Part shown: positions 54,801 to 64,000 of the stretch, one piece after another
How positions within the stretch are numbered: position 1 is the stretch's first letter
How the letters are laid out: each line of letters begins with the position of its first letter
Origin: Ciona intestinalis
Lineage: Eukaryota; Chordata; Ascidiacea; Phlebobranchia; Cionidae
NCBI RefSeq assembly: GCF_000224145.3
Contig: NC_020166.2
Location: 1,367,966-1,431,965, forward strand
DNA length: 64,000 nt
Reading direction: 5' to 3'
Notes under the pieces: model-generated
The model's input: the letters and a program-made list of their open reading frames with translations, nothing else
What the model was told of the DNA's origin: nothing
Databases searched by the model: none
Made by a program: the position numbers and the translations under genes

Positions 54801-57800
54801 AGTAATATGGTAAGATGAATACCAATATACACATATTCTACAACTTTACATAAGGCATAATAAAACTAAATAACTTGATTAATAATTTCTAAAGCTTTCA
54901 CAATGTTTTACTGTTTTGTTCCTTCTACCTTTAAGCTTTAAATGTGGTCATCACTTTTAATCAACTTTTTACAACTATTTTACTTTCTCGCTTCAGAAGA
55001 TTGCTTAACTTCAAACTGATGCCAAAAGCGCGACATTTTTGAGTAAAACTTTAGATCAAGTAACATGTTATCATGGTTGCCATAAAACGACCAGCTTGCA
55101 GTAATTCAATATTTCGCTTGAGGTCATACTTATCTGACCGCTAGAAAAGTGGTGCAAATTGAAATTAAGTGAAACAGGAAATGTGCAACGTAAGATTAAG
55201 TCGTTAACTGTCAATGGCAAACACCATAAAGACAGACAACGAGGTATTACTATATGTGAGGGCATATACCGACTTCGCGGAAATAGACAACAAACTTCGC
55301 GAAATCAATTCGACATGTGGTATAGTTTTACGACACTGAAATTGGGTTACAAATAAAGTGATGACGCAAGACAGATAACACGCATAACATGACGCAGTTG
55401 AAAAGTGTTTACGTTATAAATGGTCATGTGTTATGAGAGTTGGTTAATATTGTTAAGACTGTATAACATTTTATAACTATGCACAATACACTATCCCTTA
55501 CTACGGAAATTTAATCATACAAAGTTAAAAATATATCCAAACAAAGTACGCAAAAGCTTTATACTTATTTTTCCCTTTACACTAACATTTTTTGCAATTT
55601 AATAATAAATATACGGTATACATACAATAGTATTTTCTTCTATTTTAATCTATATGCCTTGACGCAAAAGTGAATTAAAAGGCCTACTCTTATTTAGGCG
55701 TCTTATACTGTTTTTCAAGTTAATCTAGCAAGGTAGAATCAAATTAATACAGTACCACGTTACCTAATTCTTGCGGGCAAAATACCACCTTGCAAGAAAA
55801 GATTAGAAACTGTTTCTTGCTTAAGGGCGTATTTATTTAACCACTGTTCAATATTACAACATCAAATACACTGAAAATATGCAGACGTTGCCGTGAGATT
55901 CCATTCACGGCCAACACTTATATTTATCAAAGCGTCTAGTAACCGCATGTATATATTTAATAAAGCATCAAGAAATACGTATCTTTACTTTTAACATCCA
56001 CTGTAGATTGCCTTCGAAACTATGATTCTTAAATTAAAAGTCATATATCTCTTTCACTAAATCCCACATCGTAAAGAACGATTATCACAACGTAGTTTAA
56101 ACAGCTGGAAGTTTAAGTTATACTTAAAAAAACGTTTCAAAAATACGGCGCAATCATACATTTCGTCAAACTACTTCATACAACGTATAACAAATCAATT
56201 CATAATCTCTGTTACAAGTAATTGCTACAAATACAAAATTTTTCGAAGGACATACAGAGTACTACATACAGTTTTGACTTCTTAACCGCAAATCGTCATT
56301 CGTACAACGCTAGAGATACCAACGATTTAAACGGCTAACTGTGAAAAAATACTCTCATTTTACGACTGTATACCTAACTTCAACCTTTATTACGACTTTA
56401 TATAGAAAAAATAAATTCATTTTTTGAACCTGACAACTTATAAACTGTTCCCCATAGGAAAAACTGATTGTCACCGGATTAACCTGTACGTGTGAATGAA
56501 GCGACGCAATGAATAAGTTAGCGTGGTGTGTCTATCATCAATGGTGATCTGCGCTGTGGGAATTACACGACGGCCCACAGCGAGATACAAACTCTATTGA
56601 AACTTTGCTGTCGTGAAAAGCCGATCGTTAGTTCTCACGGTGTCTTGGACAAAAGAGGAAAAATGTCCAAAATACACCACAGCGTCGCCGACTGTATCAG
56701 CTGTAGCACAACAACGAACTACTATGGATTAATTTGTTGCAATTAAAAGTTTAAGATTTATTTAATTATTTGCAACCCACTGTGAGTTGTTTCCAATAAG
56801 TTTTAACAGCCACACTTTTTAACTAATGCACTATCATTATTTGGTCTTTAGCGAGTAATAACGACCTTTTTACTGTTAATTCCCATCTCTTTCCTATGTT
56901 AATTAAATATGATGGGTGTTATTGTAGCCGCAAAGCAATAAATAAAAAAAAACTTTTTTGCCTCCTTATACAAACCTTTAATTTTATTTAAACGTTTCGT
57001 TCAAACAGACTTGTGGTCAGGTTTACAAAAATATTTTAATTACTCTTAAGTTTACGAAATAATTGGAACAAAGTTTTCGTTTCACGTCAATCAAGTGCAT
57101 TGGCCCTAATTCCCTGGAGCGCACTGCGGACAAAGGAACAACTCGTTTAAAAATTCCGATCTTTGCGAGGCATGTCAGGTCAAAGCCGACATACTTTCAC
57201 TAGCGTTGACACGCCGGTTACACTTGTTCCAAATTCCACACAAACTTGTGGTGTTGCATTACAGAATCAAACTTCAGGGGTGGGACACCTGGTAAGCGCG
57301 GGGAGGGTAAGGGGCGGTCCAAAGAAGGGGGTATTAAACCCCAAATGAATAAAAATGATACCTAAAGCTCGAGTTTTGTGATTTTAACCAATAGGTCGCC
57401 TTTCGCTTTCACATTTCAGAAACTTCAAGATTTTTTAGAAAGCGCGTTATTGTTACAACATAACTGTTTACAATAGCGAGGTATAGAAACTATTCATAAG
57501 CGCGCATACCGAAGGGCCTTTGTTAGGAAACAATGCCACAGGTGCACGTCATAATTGGCAGTCTTTTGAACCGGTTTATCCTAGAAAGGAATTCACGAAC
57601 GCTTATTTATAAACGAGTAAATTAAATAAACTTGTTCAAACGAAGTTAAAAGCGTCGTGTGTATTGCATAGTTGATCTTTGCGCATAAGGTAGTGCAAAA
57701 TAAACCTTTTTATCGGCGAATATTTGTCATTAATTAATACCTTCTTGTCGAACCAACCTTCATAATATTTCCATCGGGTTGCGTAATCTATAAACCCTAT

Positions 57801-58446
57801 GTTACGTCACAATAGCGATTGTATTTGGCGGAAACGAGCTTCTTACACGCTTAACATTAGCATTGAAGCATGCGATAACATTTTCCTTTGACCCCTACTT
57901 TTTAATGCAAATATCATCTTTTTAAAGTAATTTTCACATTCGTTTTAGGACCAAAATTAGCTGTCTTGAAACAGTTTTAATTTGGAGCTGAATTTGTGAT
58001 TTTGGTCGCCAAGTTTTAACTTAATTAACATCTAATTATAAAACCTGGGTGGTCTTCTGAGGAATTATGACGTACATTCATGCTACTGTGACGTAACAAT
58101 GTAGCCTCTGGGTGCGGTGAACTGAACAAGATCTTATCTCAAGAAAACAATAACATACGTTTTCTACTTTCACGGTTTTGACGCTTAAAAAGATTTTTTA
58201 CTAAGGAATACGCTTCGCTTTATTTCCCGCAAAACCTTGCAAGGCTTAAGCCACAGCTTGTCGATATCTATTTTTTTTTACAAAAGTCAAAATGTTAATT
58301 AAATGGTTTAAAAAATCAGAACTACTAACTGCTAAAATCGACAATCAAGTTCGTAACTTTTTTTTGGGTTTAAAAGCCACGCTTTTATCTGGTCCTATAT
58401 ATGCGTGTTTTAAATTGTTATTTAGCTGCTAATTCCTTTCTCTGCT

Positions 58447-58488
58447 GGGCTGGGTCAAAGTTAGTATAGACTAACTTTGGGCTGGGTA
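58447..58488. repeat. 10-bp hairpin flanked by gggctgggt direct repeats
   Basis: Arms caaagttagt (58456-58465) and actaactttg (58470-58479) with spacer atag; the unit gctgggt sits on both sides. Confidence 0.7.
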
Positions 58489-60024
58489 AATTAATTTAAT
58501 CTTCACTACTTCGCTACTTAGATAAATTATAATTGCACAACCAAAAGTTAACGTAATTCTGATTTACGAGCGTTGAAAATATTATTTTGACAAAATACAA
58601 AGAGAGAAGAAAAATAACTTAAAGATTTTTGCCCAAACACAAGTGATCCAAAAGAATTTTAATTGGGCCCGAGTTTACGGTGATGAAAACCTTTGAAAAT
58701 CTACGTTTGAAAACAGTTTTTGGTTTCAAAAAGGTATTTGGTGTAACAAGCGATACTGGGAATATACGCTGGATTTTATTTTAAGCGTTTCTTTCGATTT
58801 TACATTGGGAACCTTACGCCTTGGCTGAAGTTAAATTGTTTGGCTTGAAGTGTTTAAACTTGTTACCCTTTTACGGCTTTAAAAAAGAGTTGAACCATTG
58901 TGTACCAATTTGTCTATGTTTTTTAAGTGGTACGCAAGTAGTTTCGGTTTAACAAATACTTACATAAAAACAACCGCAAGTAGGGTGTAGAATTACATTC
59001 TACAATATAAATTTAGGTCTAAATGGTTAGAGAGCATTTTAAGTAACCCGAAAAAGCGAGAAACATAATTAGGGAACCATTGGTGTAAATTGGATCAAAT
59101 AAAACAAAATAGTTGAAAGTACAACTTATAGTTTACGCTGCTTGGAAAGCGAAAGAAGAGTCGATTTAAATGGTTAGGCAACAAAAGGCGACCAGTTGAA
59201 TGAAAATTGAAAAAAAAACATCAAATAAAGGACACGACACTTCGTTTTAACAGATAACTCAATAGAGATTATTTGCTGAGTGCTTTTAGATTAGGTCGCA
59301 TGTTTAATGCTCTTATGAGTGTTTAGTTAGGTATTATTGTACAATAGCTTGTTTGAAAACGCCTTTATTAGTACAAGGTTGGTCGAATATAAGTATGTGT
59401 AGTGACTAAGATGTTTAACTAATCAGTTAAGTTCAGTTTATGTTTTATCGAGCAAAATATCCCGTTATTCTTTTTTTAACGACCAACAAAGCGATGTCAC
59501 ATTCGCGAGAAGTACGGTTAAATTATTTTCTTACCCCTGCTTACTATATGTTATGTAGTTATGTACATACATGATACTAAACACAGATCTAGCAGTTTAT
59601 ACAAACACGACCTGGTTGTACAAACAGCCAATAATAAATAAAACTATAAAACAGACAGGTGTTTTTACAAATTCATATATAGCATTGGTCAAATACAACA
59701 TACGGACTGCAATTACTTTCAAATCGGGTTATTAACAAATTTTTGCAATGACTCATGAATTATTTATATTCTGGCCATGGTGGTTGGTTGTTTGCAGTTA
59801 ATCCACCGCGCATGGAATTTACTTTATAAATATTTAATGGCGGTTTATTAACCGAGTCAACCAAGTTATTAGACTATTAGGACGGGTATATGACGTCACG
59901 TAGACGCAACAATAGCGTGTTAAGAATGGGAAGGGGTAATTCGGTTTAAGTTAAAAAATACAAAAAAATAAAATATGGTCTTATACCGTAAAATGTATAG
60001 TTAAGAAAGTCACTAAACGAAAAT

Positions 60025-60135
60025 TGCTTCAACTCATAGTGGTCATTTATGGGTTGCCTAAACTGTCAGCAATACGGAAAAATAATACCCTACAACGTTA
60101 CACACGGGGTGACTTGCAAGTGATAGGCACTGTCA
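60025..60135 (+). repeat. SINE tail
   Basis: catagtggtcatttatgggt, aactgtcagcaatacggaa and aatacccta match the family body and tail. Confidence 0.5.
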
Positions 60136-60174
60136 TTGACCCGAAACGCACGGATGAATATGTTACATTTATTC

Positions 60175-60295
60175 ATGCTAAGTAGTCCGCGGTCATTGGG
60201 GGTAATGGGCCAAATTTTACCCAAAAAAGCTTCGCCAAGGACCTCAACCATATAGAAAAGAATATTGCACAAATTACACTGGTTATAAATAATGC
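60175..60295 (+). repeat. Dispersed repeat
   Basis: gggtaatgggccaaatttta then caaggacctcaaccatatag and aaattacactggtt, the same order as the copies at 945 and 15265. Confidence 0.55.
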
Positions 60296-60494
60296 GACAG
60301 AATATATTTCATGTACAATCGTTTAGTTACCACACGCAGCTACGTAATCAAGGAAAACACAATATTGATCAAACTTATTGATTTTATGTCTTACATAAAT
60401 CTGTCTTGTAAATCACCCATTTTTAGTTACATACAACTACGAACGAATAGATCAATTTTCTTATTTATATGGTTAACTCAAGGTATAGTACATG

Positions 60495-60625
60495 AAATAA
60501 ATGAATGTAACTTGATTTATCCTCGCGTGGACGAAAAACAACAGTCGTTATAACACAGGCGTTGTGTTTCATACACCTCGTCCCCGCTTACGAATTGCCA
60601 TGTATGTACTTTGTGGGCGATTTCT
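60495..60625 (-). repeat. SINE tail, minus strand
   Basis: Minus strand: atcgcccacaaagtacata, gaggtgtatgaaacacaac and gcctgtgttataacgact. It lies about 200 bases beyond the plus-strand dispersed repeat, in opposite orientation. Confidence 0.6.
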
Positions 60626-60660
60626 TTTTGGTGGGTCTTTTTAACCTTTTTTTATCATAT

Positions 60661-60845
60661 AAAGTACTGTGGGGTAAGATGGTTACCGTTAGCACATAAG
60701 ATCCAACATTTCCCAATCGCGGTTTTAACAATAAACAACGCTCTTTTAGAATTGTGAAAATACGATCATACAGTTCTCTAAATATGCTTAGTTCTACCAA
60801 ACGGAATGATAAAAGTAAGCGACAAACGTCTTACCTTATCTACTT
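60661..60845. mobile_element. Inverted-repeat element, 'agtactgtggggt' subtype
   Basis: Left end aagtactgtggggtaagatg, then gttagcacataagatccaac; interior gaattgtgaaaatacgatca; the right end is eroded (cgtcttaccttatctact). Confidence 0.7.
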
Positions 60846-61766
60846 CCTCAGCACGTGAGCAAAGATAAAAACTACATTCCACCGGTTTCGCAACGCCTGA
60901 TAACAACACACATTGCCCAAAATAGAATACAAGACTCCCTTTCTGCGTTTTCCTCACATTTTCTTTCCGTTTCGGAACTCAGTTTGCTGTAAAATACCTA
61001 ACGTGCACTGTTTTAAATACCTAGGTCCTAGATTTTTCTTAAATGTTATCGATAACATTTATTGTTATTCTTGTCTCGTCCACGTTGTCATATCTCTTGC
61101 CTGCTAACTCCGATCACATGTGAGACGTCGCTTTACAACGCTGTTCAATTTTCGCGTATGCGCGACACGATACACTTCACTGCTCACACGCACAATGGGT
61201 GGCGCGCCATTCCATCGCGCACATACACGCATTACGTCATCGCCATACGTCATTCGCAGGCATTTTCAAACTTACAAAAATGGTAAAAAGTTAAAAAATA
61301 TTGGGCAATTCCTTAAAAACATCTAAAACGCATTTTATTCATATTAAAAAAATCTTTTTACACATTTTTTCTCACAGTATTTTCACATGAAATTATAATC
61401 CGCAAATTACATAGCAATGAAATACACGCCATGGACATTAACTTAACTACTCAAGCGTGTGCGTTTGGTTCCGCCAAGGCGAGGAATTTCATCAATTTAC
61501 CTCCATTGACCCGCAAACAATTCATATCGAGCGGTGGTGCAATACTGCGGCTGTGTAACTTATACGGAGGATAATAGAGATAAGAAGGTCTTGTTATAGA
61601 GATGCAATATCAGGATGGCAAATATACACAGACGAGGGGTTTGTTTTAACAACAATAAATTTTGCCAATAATAACAGCCGGCAATCCTATTATTTGCCGT
61701 TCAAATGTTACGTTTGGTTTCAAAGTATTAGGAACCTTGTAAATTTTATATTATTTACCATCTACA

Positions 61767-61966
61767 TATAGTAGGATGGGGGAAGATGGGACACCTTTTC
61801 ATTCGATTTTCTCGTACATTTTGGTAGTAAACAAAGAACATTCAAGGAATTGTAAAACCTTGTCCTCGCGACTTTCACAGCCCGTTGTTAATTGTTTAAA
61901 ATACGACCAGGGTATTTATATATTTTGTGCTAAAGGTGTCCCATCTTCCCCACCCTACTGTACTAT
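61767..61966. mobile_element. Inverted-repeat element, near complete
   Basis: Left end atatagtaggatgggggaag, right end ccatcttccccaccctactg; interior ttttggtagtaaacaaagaa and ttcacagcccgttgttaatt. Confidence 0.85.
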
Positions 61967-63879
61967 TCATGGCCACATCACACACGCCTTGACGCCAGGC
62001 AGTATAAACATGAATAACAAGCGTAGGTACCCAAAATCTATTGGCACAGTATCAACATAGTTGAATACCAAATTTGTTAAAATCAAAGGCTATATAAAAA
62101 GTATTACAACATCGCATTAAAATTCCTTAGCGTTTCAAAAGCACGAGACCGCCAGAGTAGAGTTATAGGTTGAGTGGTTTTGAAAAGGTTTAAATGTCCC
62201 ATGTACTTGAACGCTCAATGCAACGTCTGGTAACTTCATCATTATTTACCAGTTGGTATTTTAACCGCATAAAAAACAGTCTTAAATAAGGGTGAACAAA
62301 TAAGTCACATTCATTCAAGTTCATAAGTTTATGTCTTGTAACAAAATATTTATTCAGTTTCTATGAAATTTCACTCTAGCGCTTCTGTAGCCAAAAACAA
62401 ACTCAATAAATCTAAGAAGAACATAATACATACGATTACCGATGCACAGGTAGACAAACAAACTGTTTACACCCAACTAAAAAGGGGTATTTTGCTTGTA
62501 AAACTGTGTTTTAAACCCTTGCTTTTTTCTGGCATTTTAAGCAGAAACCACGTGCATTCAAAAGTTTTCAGCTCGAACAAGTCCAGGCTTGCCTGCTCAA
62601 GTGCCGGCCTAGTTAGTTTGTTTTTATAAGCTGGTCGAGATAGGACATGTATGCAACAATATATGCAAGGGTAAACGAGAAATTCCGTTAGCATATAATA
62701 TCCCATATACATCCAAATCATATTTTAAACATTTTTTATCAAAACTTGTGTTATAATCGTGTTTTTATCAACTCTATTTTTAGAGCAGTGGTGATATATG
62801 GTTCTGTATATATAAGCGTTTACATAGGTAAAGCTCTAAATTAGCGACGTAGAACTGAAGGAACATACAATACACACAGTCTAACGCAGGCAGTTTTTAA
62901 AATACCTTGGGGAGCATTATAAGGGGGAATTCCCCGGTATATTCACCGACAAATACGTAACGACTGCGGATCAAATTTCCATTCCTTCGCACATTTTTGA
63001 TGTCAATAAAACAATTGGCACCAAAAAGCTGTTTTAATTTCACAGCTGCTGCTGGAGAGTTTGGAAAGTAAAAGCATCAGATACAACCGTGTTTTAATGA
63101 CGGTGGGATTATAAACAATCATCTCTTCGCTATGTTAATTTAATTCGACCTTCGTTCTTTTTATCCGAAAGATAAAAACGAAATTTTACTGCAATAGAAT
63201 TTAACCTAGAAAACGCCTTGGACAAATATATAGAACCCTACTTAAAACTCACTCAATCATTTGTTTCCTTGAAAGTCTTGGCTCAAATATTGCTCTCGCA
63301 CGCCCCCTGACGTAAGGACATTGACATGAAGCTCCGCCGCTTAGAACGCATTATTTATTAACAATTATCAAAAGTAGGTTTCGCAAGAAAAAAGTAGAAT
63401 AAAGATAGACAAAGAAACGACAAAGAAAGAGATACACCAACCTAAACGAAGTTACTTTGGCACCACTGCGCATGTGCAGTGTACATCGACATTCGCGATA
63501 ATACTCGTTAACGTCTATGTGGGAAAATGAACATAAACGAAGCGCGGGTAATAATAACTACGAAACAATATGATTTCACGTTAAAACGGGCATACGGTGA
63601 CCGTTTGTTTAATAATTGTGACGTAATGAATTATAACAATGGTGATGGAGGAGCTGTGTTGATGACGTCAACGTCCATATTGCTTGTGTTGGAGTTCTGT
63701 CGAGATAAATCGGTGTTTCGGTTCGAAATGTCGGTTCTGTGGGAAATTGAAGTTAGTTTGAATATTTAAATAAGATGGGACATTCACTTTTATCCTCCCG
63801 TTGGTGGTGAACAAAGAATATTTACAAAATTTTATAACACGTTTCCTTAAAATGGTACATTGTCTTTTCTTAATTGTCA

Positions 63880-64000
63880 GTACCAAAGGAAAGTACAAAA
63901 AAACAACCAAATACCAAGTTACATCTGTCAACTTGTTAGTGGGTACGAGGTGTATGAAGCAGAACACTCGTGTTATACTGACTGTCATGGCCCCGTCACC
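63880..64000 (+). repeat. SINE tail running off the window end
   Basis: gtgggtacgaggtgtatgaa, agcagaacactcgtgttata and ctgactgtcatggccccgtc. A fragment of the inverted-repeat family (taaataagatgggacattca) lies just before it at 63765-63870. Confidence 0.6.

Larger units (their letters stand above)
50001..57000. other. Gene-poor upstream region, middle part
   Basis: No supported gene. Elements at 51568-51710, 52618-52775, 53285-53345 and 54648-54800. A pyrimidine-rich tract (ctttttctttttctctctca) lies near 53702-53738. TGACGT words cluster at about 53757, 54130, 54171 and 54239. The ORFs are short and unrecognised. Confidence 0.5.
57001..64000. other. Gene-poor upstream region, distal part
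   Basis: No supported gene. It holds elements at 60661-60845 and 61767-61966, fragments near 62640-62760 and 63765-63870, SINE tails and a dispersed repeat near 60000-60625 and at the window end. TGACGT words recur at about 57804, 58069, 58091, 59891, 61234, 63310, 63619 and 63663. ORF 57163-57348 and others have no recognisable similarity. Confidence 0.5.

Noticed and set aside
1..64000. CRISPR arrays, bacterial-type operons, phage or viral genes
   Set aside because: None seen; the intron-rich animal gene structure rules out a prokaryotic reading, and the tandem repeats are a minisatellite without spacers.

Overview
The window is animal nuclear DNA, and everything points to a solitary ascidian, most likely Ciona (intestinalis/robusta type). 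Genes are split by short GT-AG introns and sit in an AT-rich background. Dozens of short inverted-repeat elements and tRNA-derived repeats of ascidian style are scattered through introns and spacers. The proteins are chordate-like. Three runs of N (50, 50 and 500 bases) mark a draft assembly. All exon models below were assembled by hand from splice sites and reading phase, without transcript data.

Layout. 108-1513 (+): a four-exon gene for a small secreted protein with a Cys-rich GCWRD domain. 4077-5585 (-): an intronless serine palmitoyltransferase long-chain subunit 2 (SPTLC2) gene; its 3' end is repeated across the first gap, probably because overlapping contigs were not merged. 6526-7131: relics of SPTLC2 and of a sulfotransferase-like last exon. 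7369-8952 and 10778-12865 (+): two four-exon tandem paralogues of a sulfotransferase-like protein with a C-terminal hydrophobic segment. 13540-20672: a 23-bp minisatellite interrupted by gaps and by a 5.1-kb contig that repeats twelve internal exons of TANC. 21248-25098 (-): a five-exon arylamine N-acetyltransferase with Cys67/His107/Asp122. 25625-25876 (-): SMIM15. 26391-27135 (-): a tentative small membrane protein. 27441-44406 (-): a 31-exon TANC1/TANC2-type scaffold gene (1841 codons before the stop), with N-terminal disorder, a STAND-type P-loop ATPase, ankyrin repeats, TPRs and a C-terminal PDZ-ligand-like tail. 44407-64000: about 19.6 kb with no gene I can support, holding many mobile elements and repeated TGACGT motifs; it lies 5' of TANC.

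The genes are ordinary unrelated chromosomal neighbours, not an operon. SPTLC2 acts in sphingolipid synthesis in the ER. NAT acetylates amines in the cytosol. TANC is a submembrane scaffold. I see no evidence of a new multigene system. The most interesting signals are the locally homogenised last exon of the sulfotransferase-like paralogues, the misplaced TANC contig inside a minisatellite, the very high density of one short inverted-repeat element, a clean hAT-type element in the NAT gene, and the motif-rich gene-poor stretch upstream of TANC.
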